Below, piece by piece: positions 23,459 through 36,029 of a DNA stretch of 64,000 bases; position 1 is the first letter of the stretch; the number at the start of each line of letters is the position of its first letter. Source of the DNA: Begonia masoniana (taxonomy: Eukaryota > Streptophyta > Magnoliopsida > Cucurbitales > Begoniaceae); NCBI GenBank assembly GCA_022432975.1, contig CM039511.1, positions 19,990,557-20,054,556 of the forward strand, given 5' to 3'. Below the pieces are notes generated by a model. The model saw nothing but the letters and a program-made list of their open reading frames with translations. It searched no databases and was not told the DNA's origin. The position numbers and the translations under genes were made by a program.

Positions 23459-23680
23459 GGGGTGCGATGCAGGAGAACGGGGGACTGCTGTTGGAGAACA
23501 GTTCCCCATTCTCCACGTGCGTTGAGAACTCCCTGACAGAACAGGGGGTTATCGGCTGACCGCCAAGAGTTTTTTTAATAGGTTTTTTATAGTTTAAGGT
23601 TTGTTTTGTTATGGTTAAAACTTTGAAGGTTTTTTTAAAAAAAAAATTCATAAATTCGAAGGTTAAAATGATTTTAACCC
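23459..23680 (-). repeat. MULE right terminal inverted repeat
   Basis: This is the partner of the left TIR. It contains the complementary CCACGTGC, GGGGGTTATCGGCTGACCG, AATAGGTTTTTTATAGTTT and terminal GGTTAAAATGATTTTAACC blocks. It lies upstream of the transposase start at 23,226, so on the minus strand it would carry the transposase promoter. Confidence 0.8.
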
Positions 23681-23689
23681 AAACTGAAA

Positions 23690-24076
23690 TTTAAAGAGTA
23701 AATGTAAAAAAACCAATAAGTTTGTTTTTATGTTCTATGCTCCAGGAAAAAAACTAGTTAGTTTTGTTCTGGTTTAAAAATGTTAAACCAAACTTAATAA
23801 TTTTAATGTTAAAGTTAAAAAAAAAAAATACTTCAAGTATGTGGCCCTTAAATTAATTTCGTTTATAAACTAATCTTTAAACTATTATTTGTTAACAAAA
23901 TCATCCTTTTAGTTAAAGTTTCTGTTGAAATTAAAGGCATCTGTCCATAATTATGCGGGGACATCCAGATAGAAGAGTAGAAAAAGTGTCTCGCGAATGG
24001 ACTTCTGTGGTTCATGAAGGATGCCTACAAATAAAAGAGTGGAAAAAATGTCTCAGGAGCAGCCTTCTGAAGTTCA
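23690..24076. other. Host spacer with a short tandem repeat
   Basis: AT-rich to 23,950. Then two copies, about 62 bp apart, of an ATAGAAGAGTRGAAAAAGTGTCTC block (23,969 and 24,031). Two more copies lie just beyond the TRIM insertion at about 41,677 and 41,728, so the TRIM landed inside a tandem repeat. No gene. Confidence 0.6.
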
Positions 24077-24081
24077 CAGCA

Positions 24082-24134
24082 TGTAACGACCTCTTTTCCC
24101 AGCAAGATATTGTCTGCTCTGGGGATTGGGCTGT
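24082..24134 (-). repeat. Cassandra-like left LTR, first piece
   Basis: TGTAACGACCTCTTTTCCCA through GATTGGGCTGT matches the start of the right LTR at 41,280. It is cut at 24,134 by the solo LTR, with duplication GCTGT here and GCCGT at 36,030-36,034 (one mismatch). Confidence 0.8.
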
Positions 24135-24436
24135 TGTAACACCTGGTTCTATCAGATTAATTCTCTATTCTTTTAATTAATGGTACACTTTATATGGTAA
24201 TAATAAAGGTAGGGTTAGTGGATGACCAGGCAAGGGCATAAGGGTAATTGAAAATTTAAAAGTGGATAACGTATTTAAGGAAAGAGGTTTTGGGTTTAAT
24301 GCACTGTAGCCGCCACTGTTTTCCCAAATCATTTTCGACTCTCAGCTCCTCAGCTCAGCAGAGTGCGCTAGGAGATTCTTCTCCGATTTTCCCTTCGACT
24401 TAGGTGAGTTTTACTAAAGTATTTTACTGCATTATG

Positions 24437-27023
24437 TGTAACGACCCCAGAGGAATCGTCACATAATCCATATATTTCTTAATCATTTAATTCTTATTAC
24501 TCACACTCTACTCATTTTTGGTAATATATTTTTTTTTAAACATAACTTAGCTCAAGATGCCATGCACGATTCAATAGGCATCGCTCGGCAGAGGAGTACA
24601 TTATACATCTGCCGACGACATTATACATTATACTCAATTACTTACTCCTGCCGGTCACTAAACGACAAGCAAGGAGTTTACATCTTCCGGTAGAGAAAGA
24701 TTCCATCATCCGATTCGTCACGTGAAACTCGCGTGACTCACTTATCACCGCCTAATAGAAGACATCGTCCGGTGAGCACAAGCTTAACACGTGACCCTTT
24801 AAAATTTCACTAGGTAGGAGATATCATCCGATGGGCACGTGCATCACCCGTGGTTCGTTTAACCTCGTTCAGCATCAGTAATACACTATACATGCCGGTC
24901 ACTAGACGACAAAATAACATCTTCATCATCCGGTGACTTTAATACACTACATCTACCGGTCACTAGACGACAAAATAAAACTCTCATCATCCGATAGTTT
25001 AAACGCACTACATCAACCGATCACTAGACGACAAAATAACACTCTCATCATCTGATAGCTTAAATGCACTACATCTACCGATCACTAGACGACAAAATAA
25101 CACTCTCATCGTCCGATGGCTTAAACGCACTACATCTACCGGTCACTAGATGACAAACTATACTTACATCTTTCGATAGCTTAAACGCTCTACATCTGCC
25201 GATCGCTAGACGACAAAATAGCACTTTCATCATCCGATGGCTTAAACACTCTACATCTGCCGATGACGTCAGCCGGATGATGGCCTTATCCAGCTTCTAT
25301 CACACGGCAGAAAAACACTATAATCATCAAACAATTTCATCAAATAGAAAATACCACAACTCACCCGAATCTTAACTTAGTAACTATAAACCTCAATGAG
25401 TAAGAATCATAAACTCATCCAAAATACGCATAGCAGAAGGCTTAAGCAAAACAAACCATTCAATAATCTTTAAAATCATCATCAGACTCTTAAGTCTAAT
25501 CATTCAAATCTAAATCTCATGGTTATAAGAAATTCTATTCTATTTAGACATCTGTTTATCATAAACTTCACTGACATACTATGAGCATAACCAGGGGACT
25601 TAATCGCCTGCCCAGCCTTGCATTGCCATACTTAGCATCCTCCAGCAACCAGCTTTAAACATCATCTCTGGACTGAAAATCCTCACCTGTTAGCTCTTCA
25701 CCTACATCATAAGGTTTAACTATAAGCCTAATGCTTAGTAAGGAATGCAACACTAACATGGATGCATGAATGTAAAATTCGGGAAATCACATACTCATAA
25801 GTCTCTTTTTCTTTTTTTCGTTCATATCTTTGCTCGTAATCATCATTCATAGTCATGGATCATATTTATCATTCATAATCATTGATCATATTCTTCATTT
25901 AAGTTGTGTGGATTAGGAGAGGATTTGTGCCGGTAAAGGGGGTTCGACAGTGAGTTTGATCTTGGTCCCTACTGCGGGTCGTATTCATATGTCCCTCTTT
26001 TGGACTGTGACATACGCCGAACCGCCCCCAACCCTCACTTAGTCCACGTTGCATAAGTTTTATCTTCTTACTTTATTCATGAGGAAAACATGCTCTTAAA
26101 ACACTTTCATATGCATAAAATAGTCATGATGCATGTACATGGAAATTCCTAAATCATCAAGTTACAGACAGAGCACTATCCAACATAAAACCTTACCATT
26201 GAACTAATCATCAACATAAATACTAGACAGTAACATAAGGGAACTACTAATCATCGTATGAGTTTCTACCTAACATCCTTTGATGTAGGGTCCTAATGAC
26301 CGAGAAACCTGTACATTCACTTACCTGATCTCCTTAGCAATTTAAGCTCCTTTCTCTTCAAACTTCTTCACCTAAAACATTTACATTGCAGTAGTTAAAA
26401 CAAAATCCTATTAGTTCTAATCACAAGTCATCCTAGGATCTAATAGCTATAGCCACTCCTGAATCCTTAGTATAGTTCTCTGTTCAGTTTGAAATCCAAA
26501 ACCCAAAACAGACAGATTCGATTAGCGATAACTCAGGGTTGGTTGTTTAATGTCCAAAATCGATTCGGAATGACATTACCACTTTCAGATTTTAAAATAC
26601 CCTTACTAATACTCGGCCATTGAAGAACCCAGAACTTCAACACATAGCAGAAAACAGAGCTTAACGACTAAAAGATAGCTACATTGCCAAACTCGTACCT
26701 TGAGTACAAAGTAGCCGAGAAGCAGCAAGGAAACCGATCGTCGAAAGAGGGATTTCCAGCTGACAGAGAGCGAGAGCTCGGAAGGGGAAAATCGCCGAGA
26801 GTAGGAGGTGACGGCTACAGTGGTTTAAATGAGGTTTGAATCCTTTCCTTTTTCTTTAAATACTGGTCTCAATTCTCCATTATTACAACTTTGCCACTCA
26901 ACCTAGTTTAAATCCACATGTAATTAATTAAGCTTGGCATAAAATTCTAAACCATGAAGATTGAATAATCATGGCCGTTAATTCAGTTAGGAAGTCCCCT
27001 GGTTGAAGTTGTCGGGTGTTATA
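24437..27023 (-). repeat. LTR of element C (3' by orientation)
   Basis: TGTAACGACCCCAGAGG to GTCGGGTGTTATA (terminal ACA mutated to ATA). It contains an array of about six 61-bp units (24,900-25,265), a TGACGTCA box at 25,264-25,271, and a predicted minus-strand leader intron at 25,702-26,324. A TATTTAAAG box lies near 26,860 (minus strand). Confidence 0.9.
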
Positions 27024-27064
27024 TCCACCCCTCCTTAAACAAAATTTTCCTCCCCGAAAATTGA

Positions 27065-30000
27065 TCAAGCGAAGAGTTCTGGATATTTGTCCATCATGTC
27101 CTGCCGTCTTTCCCATGTGGCTTCCTGAATACCATGATTCATCCATAAAACTTTCACAAGGGGGATTTCCTTATTCCTCAGAGTTTTCACTGCAGATTCC
27201 AAAATTTGTACTGGCTTCTCTTCATACGTTAGTGTCGGCTCAATCTCAAAATCCACTGGTTTAACAACTTGAGTAGGGTCCCGTATGCATTTTCTTAACA
27301 TTGACACATGGAAGACATTATGAATCCTTTCCAATGATGGAGGCAATTGCAATCTATAAGCCGTACTGCCAATCCTTTCTAAAATGGGGAATGGTCCAAT
27401 AAATCGTGGGTTTAGCTTTCCTTTCTTACCAAATCTTAAAACTCCTTTAAATGGTAAAATCCTCAGGAAAACTTCATCACCAACAGAAAACTCAAGGTCT
27501 CTTCTCCTCTGGTCTGCATAACTCTTCTGTCGGCTCTGAGCAGTTATCATTCTTTTCCTAATAGTGGCAATCTTGTCCGACATCTGTTGCAAAATCTCGG
27601 GACCTAGAAGTTTTGCTTCACCAACCTCATCCCAATACAGAGGTGACCTACATTTCCTGCCATACAGTGCTTGATAAGGTGCCATACCAATGGTGGACTG
27701 ATAACTGTTATTGTAGGAGAACTCAACCAAAGGTAAGTATTGGCTCCAAGATGATTGGAAATCTAGTACACACGCCCTCAGCATATCTTCAAGTATCTGA
27801 ATAGTCCTCTCAGATTGACCATATGTCTGCGGGTGAAATGCAGTGCTGAAGGATAACCTCGTACCAAGTGTGCCTTGTAGACCTTTCCAAAACCGTGAGG
27901 TGAACCTAGGGTCACGATCAGAGACAATAGATACAGGAATTCCATGCAGTCTAATAATTTCTTGTACATAAAGGTCAGCAAGCTGGTGCATCGTGTAGGT
28001 CGTCTTTACAGGTAAGAAATGGGCTGATTTTGTCAGTCTATCAATCACAACCCAAATACTATCATGTCCCTTAGTTGTCTTAGGTAATCCTACTACGAAA
28101 TCCATAGCTATGTGTTCCCACTTCCATTCTGGAATAGGTAAAGGCTGAAGGGTACCTCCTGGACGCTGGTGCTCGGCTTTAACTTGTTGGCATAATAGAC
28201 AAGACTCCACATGCATAGCAACATCCCTTTTTAAGTTTGGCCACCAGTAGAGTAACCTCAGGTCTCGATACATCTTGGTGCTGCCAGGATGTACAGAAAA
28301 GGGAGACAAATGTGCCTCGGCCAAGATTAACTTACGTAATCCCTCATCATTAGGGACATACCATCGATTCCTAAACCTCAGAATTCCATCTCTGGAAAGA
28401 CTAAACTCGGAGGTGGTGTCCTTCAATCTGCTCATTATACTGATATTCTCCTCTGAATTCCTCTGTTGTGCCTCTTTGATCTTTTCCAAAACCGTTGGTT
28501 AAATGGTCAAATCAGCAAGTAAGGCTGATAACTTTGGTACTATATCCAATTCAAATCTCTGTACTTCTGTCCTTAATGGTATAGACATAGATGACATTAC
28601 GGGTTGCATTGTTGTTGACATCCTGCTCAAAGCGTCAGCCACAGAGTTAGCCTTACCCGGGTGGTACCTGATCTCAAAGTCATAATCCTTAACAAATTCC
28701 AACCAACGTCTCTGTCTCATGTTCAATTCCTTTTGTGTAAAGAGGTACTTCAGACTTTTATGGTTAGAAAATACCTCACATTGTTGTCCATACAAATAGT
28801 GTCTCCACATCTTCAAGGCAAAAACAACAGCAGCTTATTCTAAATCATGGGTGGGATAGTTCGGTTCATAACTCTTTAGCTGCCTAGAGGCATACGCTAC
28901 AACTTTACCCTCTTGCATCAAAACACAGCCCAAACCAACTTTAGATGCATCACAGTATACGCTAAACTTTCCTTCTTCGGTTGGAAGAGTCAAAACAGGG
29001 GCTGTTGTTAACTTTAAATTCAACGTTTGGAAGCTATCCTCACAAGCTTCGGTCCAAGAATACTTATTGTCCTTCTTTGTCAGATTCGTCAGAGGCTTAG
29101 CTATTAAGGAAAATCCTTTGATGAACTTTCTGCAATAGCCTGCCAATCCAAGGAAACTGCGGACTTCACTGGAGTTCTTCGGTTGTGGCCAATCCTTTAC
29201 TGCCTGAATTTTGGTCGGGTCTACTGATATGCCATTAGCAGCAACTACATGGCCAAGAAAATTAACCTTGTTCAACCAAAACTCACACTTGGACAACTTG
29301 GCATAAAGTTGGTGCTCCTTTAATGTCGTCAAAACTATACTTAAATGCTCTGCATGGTCAGCTTCAGTCTGCGAGTATATCAAGATATCATCTATGAATA
29401 CAATTACAAACTTGTCCAAATACTCACGAAACACTCGATTCATTAAGTCCATAAAGGCTGCAGGTGCATTTGTCAGCCCAAACGACATTACAAGGAATTC
29501 ATAATGTCCATAACGGGTCCTGAAGGCAGTCTTAGGTATATCACTCTCCTTAACTTTCAGTTGATAGTACCCCGAACGCAAATCAATCTTTGAAAACACT
29601 TTAACTCCTTGCATTTGGTTAAACAAGTCATCAATACGGGGCAAGGGGTATTTATTCTTAATGGTTAACTTATTTAGCTCTCTATAGTCTATGCACATTC
29701 TGAGGGAACCATTTTTCTTTTTAACGAATAAAACAGGTGCACCCCAAGGAGAGCTGCTAGGGCGGATAAATCCTTTGTCTACTAATTCCTGCAGTTGGAT
29801 TTTTAACTCCTTCAACTCAACAGGTGCCATGCGATATGGGTTCTTAGACACCGGTAAGGCCTCAGAGTACGTATCTATTACAAACTCTATTTCTCTATCA
29901 GGTGGTAAACCAGACAAATCATCCAAAAATGCCTCAGGGAACTCTCGGACTATGGGAATATCCTTAAATTCCATTCTATCCTTCATCCGAACATCCATTA

Positions 30001-31483
30001 CACTAGCCAGGTAACTCTCACATCCATTTTTCAATAATCGATGGATCTCTAAGGAGGATATAATCGGCATTTTACTTATCTTAGGGATAGCTTGGAAGGA
30101 ATAATGATCACCATTTGGGGGTCGAAAATCAACCAACCCAGATCTACAACTTATTGTGGCATAATGCCTGAATAACCAATCCATTCCTAATATCACCTCA
30201 TACCCTTTCATGTCAATTACAATCAGTTCTACATATAGTTTCTTCCCTCCTAAGGACACAACATCACCTTTAACAATCTGTTCTGAATGTAGGTACTTCC
30301 CTGATGGTAACATAACATTATATGGCCTTTCGGCTAGTAAAAGTTCTAAGTTGTGATTGCATACAAACAAGGTTGATATAAACGAGTGTGTGGCTCCCGT
30401 ATCTATAAGTGTGTAAGCAGTAAAACCACAGATCATAATGGTACCTGTTATAACTGTATGCGGCACTGTGTCCTCATCCTCCGTCATAGCATAAACTCTA
30501 GGTGCTATCCTTGCACGGTTCGGATCTGGCGGCATGGGGCAGTCTCTGACTATATGTCCAACCTAATCACATCTGAAACAGCGGCCAGAACGCAACTTGC
30601 ATTTGCCGGGGTGGTTCTTCTGACAGGTGGGGCATAAGGGTGCCAGAGGCCTCTTTCCTTTTCCTTGGTCATCATTCTAGTTGTAAGGCCTCTTCACACC
30701 TTTCTGTTGCTGTGGTCCTCTGTTCTGCTGTGGCTGCCAGCCCTTGTTCTGTCGTGGCGGCTGTTGAACATCCTTAGTAGTCTTCTTTGACTGATCACGC
30801 TGCTCATACACTGTTATTTCAGCCTCCTCCATTTCCAAGGCCTTAGCTGTGACCTCGGTATACGGCACATTGTAGATACCAGCAGTTTTCACTTTCATAT
30901 ACAAGCTTGGCTTCAGTCCTTGAACAAATTGATAGATCTTATCCTCCTCATCTTCAACCAGACGGGATGCAAACCGAGACAAGGTCTCAAATCTGCATAT
31001 GTAATCTGTTACTGAACCAGTCTGTCGTAGATTCATAAACTCCTTTTTCTTATTGGCCAGAACAGTTCTATTAAAATACTTGTCAAAGAATGCCGTCTTG
31101 AACCTTCCCCAGGTCATAGCTTCTGCGTCAGTCGTGCTCTGGATCGAGTCCCACCAATGCCTCGCATCCAGTTCCAAGTGATAGACAGCACATGTGACTT
31201 TATCTCCCTCTTCCACCTTTGCATACTTGAACATGTCCTCCATCTTTCGAATCCATTCATCGGCGTAAACAGGATCTGAAACTTGTCCATTGAAAGTCGG
31301 GGGTCGAAGTCGGGGAAAACGCTCATCTCCATGTTCTCGGGCAATATTCGTACTCGAATTCCCTTGTTCTTCCCTGGCGGTCATGAGCTACTCAACTTGG
31401 CGGGATTTGCGAATTACTAACTCAGTTAGCTGAGCAATAGTGTGACTATCCACATTATCATCTCTCTGTTGACCTCTCACCAT
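27065..31483 (-). pseudogene. gag-pol of element C, five premature stops
   Basis: A single uninterrupted phase of 1,473 codons with five in-frame stops and no frameshift: TAG at 31,388-31,390, TAG 30,677-30,679, TAG 30,564-30,566, TAA 28,835-28,837 and TAA 28,499-28,501. Domains in order: gag (WGRFKTAFFDKYF, about 31,100), CCHC knuckles (CPTCQKNHPGKC and [13 protein letters not shown]), protease IDTGATHSF (about 30,390), reverse transcriptase ([20 protein letters not shown] near 29,380), RNase H (YCDASK near 28,950), integrase HHCC (CLLCQ), integrase DDE (MDFVVGLPK, SDRDPRFTSRFW, and a QSERTIQ segment with the catalytic E) and a C-terminal chromodomain (VKVLW..HGIQEATWE). The start at 31,483 is the first Met after the primer-site leader. 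Inactive as it stands. Confidence 0.92.
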
Positions 31484-31623
31484 CTTGGGATTCCTAAACA
31501 ATTAGTCATGAACACATCTTAACTTAACGACATTGCTACAATCATAAACACTTACAGTTGCTGGAGTGTGCTCATGTGGCAGTCAGTGCTGGAAGGCAGT
31601 CTGCAGAATCGATTTTAGAACCC

Positions 31624-31641
31624 GGTTTTGCTCTGATACCA
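31624..31641 (-). other. Primer binding site of element C
   Basis: The minus strand reads TGGTATCAGAGCAAAACC, an 18-nt complement to initiator Met-tRNA, four bases inside the LTR. Confidence 0.85.
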
Positions 31642-31645
31642 TAAT

Positions 31646-34234
31646 TGTAACGACCCCAGAGGAATCGTCACATAATCCATATCTTTCTTAATCATTTAAT
31701 TCTTATTACTCACACTCTACTCATTTTTGGTAATATATATTTTTTTTGAAACATAACTTAGTTCAAGATGCCATGCACGATTCAATAGGCATCGCTCAGC
31801 AGAGGAGTACATTATACATCTGCCGACGACATTATACATTATACTCAATTACTTACTCCTGCCGGTCGCTAAACGACAAGCAAGGAGTTTACATCTTCCG
31901 GTAGAGAAAGATTCTATCATCCGATTCGTCACGTGAAACTCGCGTGACTCACTTATCACCGCCTAATAGAGGACATCGTCCGGTGAGCACGAGCTTAACA
32001 CGTGACCCTTTAAAATTTCACTAGGTAGGAGATATCATCCGATGGGCACGTGCATCACCCGTGGTTCGTTTAACCTCGTTCAGCATCAGTAATACACTAT
32101 ACATGCCGGTCACTAGACGACAAAATAACATCTTCATCATCCGGTGACTTTAATACACTACATCTACCGGTCACTAGACGACAAAATAACACTCTCATCA
32201 TCCGATAGCTTAAACGCACTACATCAACCGATCACTAGACGACAAAATAACACTCTCATCATCCGATAGCTTAAATGCACTACATCTACCGATCACTAGA
32301 CAACAAAATAACACTCTCATCGTCCGATGGCTTAAACGCACTACATCTACCGGTCACTAGACGACAAACTATACTTACATCTTCTGATAGCTTAAACGCT
32401 CTACATCTGCCGATCGCTAGACGACAAAATAGCACTTTCATCATCCGATGGCTTAAACACTCTACATCTGCCGATGACGTCAGCCGGATGATGGCCTTAT
32501 CCAGCTTCTATCACACGGCAGAAAAACACTATAATCATCAAACAACTTCATCAAATAGAAAATACCACAACTCACCCGAATCTTAACTTAGTAACTATAA
32601 ACCTCAATGAGTAAGAATCATAAACTCATCCAAAATACGCATAGCGGAAGGCTTAAGCAAAACAAACCATTCAATAATCTTTAAAATCATCATCAGACTC
32701 TTAAGTCTAATCATTCAAATCTAAATCTCATGGTTATAAGAAATTCTATTCTACTTAAACATCTGTTTATCATAAACTTCACTGACATACTATGAGCATA
32801 ACCAGGGGACTTAATCGCCTGCCCAGCCTTGCATTGCCACACTTAGCATCCTCCAGCAACCAGCTTTAAACATCATCTCTGGACTGGAAATCCTCACTTG
32901 TTAGCTCTTCACCTACATCATAAGGTTTAACTATAAGCCTAATGCTTAATAAGGAATGCAACACTAACATGGATGCATGAATGTAAAATTCAGGAAATCA
33001 CATACTCATAAGTCTCTTTTTCTTTTTCTCGTTCATATCTTTGCTCGTAATCATCATTCATAGTCATGGATCATATTTATCATTCATAATCATTGATCAT
33101 ATTCTTCATTTAAGTTGTGTGGATTAAGAGAGGATTTGTGCCGGTAAAGGGGATTCGACAGTGAGTTTGATCTTGGTCCCTACTGCGGGTTGTATTCATA
33201 TGTCCCTCTTTTGGACTGTGACATACGCCGAACCGCCCCCAACCCTCACTTAGTCCACGTTGCATAAGTTTTATCTTCTTACTTTATTCATGAGGAAAAC
33301 ATGCTCTTAAAACACTTTCATATGCATAAAATAGTCATGATGCATGTACATGGAAATTCCTAAATCATCAAGTTACAATCAGAGCACTATCCAACATAAA
33401 ACCTTACCATTGAACTAATCATCAACATAAATACTAGACAGTAACATAAGGGAACTACTAATCATCGTATGAGTTTCTACCTAACATCCTTTGATGTAGG
33501 GTCCTAATGACCGAGAAACCTGTACATTCACTTACCTGGTCTCCTTAGCAATTTGAGCTCCTTTCTCTTCAAACTTATTCACCTAAAGCATTTACATTGC
33601 AGTAGTTAAAACAAAATCTTATTAGTTCTAATCACAAGTCATCCTAGGATCTAATAGCTATAGCCACTCCCGAATCCTTAGTATAGTTCTATGTGCAGTT
33701 TGAAATCCAAAACCCAAAACAAACAGATTCGATTAGCGATAACTCAGGGTTGGTTGTTTAATGTCCAAAATCGATTCGGAATGACATTACCACTTTCAGA
33801 TTTTAAAATACCCTTACTAATACTCGGCCATTGAAAAACCTAGAACTTCAACACATAGCAGAAAACAGAGCTTAACGACTAAAAGATAGCTACATTGCCA
33901 AACTCGTACCTCGAGTACAAAGTAGCCGAGAAGCAGCAAGGAAACCGATCGTCGAAAGAGGGATTTCCAGCTGACAGAGAGCGAGAGCTCGGGAGGGGAA
34001 AATCGCCGAGAGTAGGAGGTAACGGCTACAGTGGTTTAAATGAGGTTTGAATCCTTTCCTTTTTCTTTAAATACTGGTCTCAATTCTCCATTATTACAAC
34101 TTTGCCACTCAACCTAGTTTAAATCCACATGTAATTAATTAAGCTTGGCATAAAATTCTAAACCGTGAAGATTGAATAATCATAGCCGTTAATTCAGTTA
34201 GGAAGTCACCTGGTTGAAATTGTCGGGTGTTACA
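31646..34234 (-). repeat. LTR of element C (5' by orientation)
   Basis: TGTAACGACCCCAGAGG to GTCGGGTGTTACA. Same internal features as its partner: 61-bp array at about 32,110-32,475, TGACGTCA at 32,475-32,482, and leader intron at 32,913-33,535 on the minus strand. Confidence 0.9.
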
Positions 34235-36029
34235 TTATGATTATAGTCGATAGAGGAGTATCGTAGATGCATGTTTCTGGGAAATGCAGGGCGTAGGAGT
34301 TGAGTCGGGTCTCGTATGAATCGGAAATGCGCATAGGACAGAGTCCCAAACTAGTTCCTAGGGTTTCTGAATGATATGGGATGAGGTCAGTGAAGAATCT
34401 AATTTGTATTCTGTTTATGACCTTAGGTGAGCAAGACTTCCAAAGTAGTTGAAACCGAGCTTTTCCAGGGAGCCAGGTAAGTAAAGTATGCTTGTGCCTT
34501 CGGGCCTACATCACAAAACAGTAGAGTTGTGCATGTTTGAATGTGTTTGTATGTCATGCATCATATTTTGAAAACTATGCGAAAATGAATTTACACGAAA
34601 TGACATGGTAAGGAATGAACAGACTGTAACAGTTTGTTAAGGGAACTAATCTGCCCCTTAATCAAGAGAGATGATGTATGACTTTGGGGGAAGTGATCCA
34701 AACCCCAATTTCACAGGGGGATCTGAACAGTTTGTTAAGGAAACTAGTCTGCCCCTTAATCGAGAGAGAGGACGTATGACTTTGGGAGAAGTGATCCAAC
34801 TCTCAATTTCACAAGGGGATCAGATCAGAAACGAATGTATATGCAACTGAGATGAGAAAGTAGAAATTTGCATGTTTAGGAATTTATGCTCAGCATTTCA
34901 TTCATTACTGCTTTACTTACTTAGCATTAGGCTAATAGATGAGTTTTGTGATGTAGGTGCTGAGCTTTCAACAGGTGAATTCCCTGAGTTTACTGAGGAA
35001 TAGGTGAAGTTGGAGGAGCACTTCTATGCTACGGTTAGGTGCTCTGATGAGGCGGTTTAACTTCTGTCTAAATGAGAATTTTCAGTGGTTAGGTATTCTG
35101 ATGAAGTGTTCTAGGAATTTTAATGATAGTAGAACTTTGATACTTCTTTTAACGCTTCTGTGATCTTCTTTTCTGGATTTTAGAAATATGATTTGATTTC
35201 GATTGTAGCTTGCTATTCTGAAGTTTTAAGAATTGTGGATTTGTGTTGCTCAGAATGATTTCAGCAAAATGTACAAAAATCATTTAGCAGTCGAGTTTGC
35301 TCCTTATTAGAGTCTCTTTTTGGGTTATCGGTAGAAGTCGGGCGTTTTGTCCGCCGGCAGATGTTGGAGGATTGAATCATCCGACTGACGTCATCGGAAG
35401 ATGTTTTCAGTAGAGGCCATCGGATAATGTCTTCAGTGAAAGCCATCGGAAAATGTAGGCAGTAAATTTATCGTTTAGTGATCGGGCGAAGTGTTTTTGT
35501 TTTGTGAGTGAAGACTTTTGTCGTTTTGCGATCGGTGTGAGTTAGATGTATGAATCATCCGGCTTACGTCATTGGTAGAAGTGCATAATAAATTTGTCCT
35601 TTTGCGATCGGTGTGAGTTAGATGAATGAATCATCCGGCTTACGTCATCGGTAGAAGTGTATAATAAGTTTTGTCGTTTTGTGATCGGTGGAAGCCTTCA
35701 GTTTCTGTTTCCGTCCCCTTTTCGTTGACTTTGTTTATCGGCAGATGTGTTTGACTCTCACAATTTTCAAGTTTTCACGCTTAAGTCTTGATCTCTTCTG
35801 GCCGAATTATTTCTTAATATTTTAACCGATTATTCATACATTGTTTTATAGTTTTGCTTAATTCTGTTTTGCTCAAAAGAATTTCCGCTACAAGATTTTA
35901 AATGTTTTGAGATTTTAGAAAAATGTCAAATTTTGACTTTCAAGCGAAGTTTTAAATTTGGTTCAAAGTTTCTCAGTTATGTTCGGATTATGTGTAACGA
36001 ACTGGGTTCAGAGGACTCGGGGCGTTACA

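Larger units (their letters stand above)
9092..23680 (-). mobile_element. Complete but dead MULE transposon, 14.6 kb with nested insertions
   Basis: Long terminal inverted repeats start GGGTTAAAATCATTTTAACC at 9,092 and end with the complementary sequence at 23,680. Imperfect 9-bp target duplications flank them (AAACTAAAA at 9,083-9,091, AAACTGAAA at 23,681-23,689). A 9-bp duplication and long TIRs are diagnostic of Mutator-like elements. Removing the inserted 8,772-bp retrotransposon leaves about 5.8 kb. That remainder holds a MURA-type transposase on the minus strand (23,226 down to 12,036) and a converging accessory ORF on the plus strand (about 9,897-10,907). Both genes carry stops and frameshifts. 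Confidence 0.85.
24437..34234 (-). mobile_element. Full-length Tekay-type gypsy retrotransposon (family C), 9,798 bp
   Basis: Target duplication TTATG at 24,432-24,436 and 34,235-34,239. LTRs are 2,587 and 2,589 bp and differ by roughly 1-2% by eye. The primer site is at 31,624-31,641 and the polypurine tract at 27,024-27,035, both on the minus strand. Gag-pol lies between them in one frame with five stops. The protein order gag-protease-RT-RNase H-integrase-chromodomain and the chromodomain type (KEIPLVKVLW..HGIQEATWE) fit the Tekay/Del chromoviruses. It inserted into the solo LTR of family B. Confidence 0.92.
24135..36029 (+). mobile_element. Solo LTR of gypsy family B, itself split by element C
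   Basis: It starts TGTAACACC at 24,135 and ends CTCGGGGCGTTACA at 36,029, flanked by GCTGT/GCCGT. Its two pieces, 24,135-24,436 and 34,240-36,029, join to about 2.1 kb with no gag-pol, so it is a solo LTR left by recombination. The sequence is the reverse complement of the LTR at 53,687-56,572. In sense orientation it has a TATTTAAGG box (about 24,268) and a predicted leader intron at 34,477-34,956 (CCAG|GTAAGTAAAG to TGATGTAG|GTG) holding two degraded minisatellite units. Downstream is a pair of ATCATCCGGCTTACGTCA repeats (35,560-35,660). Confidence 0.85.
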
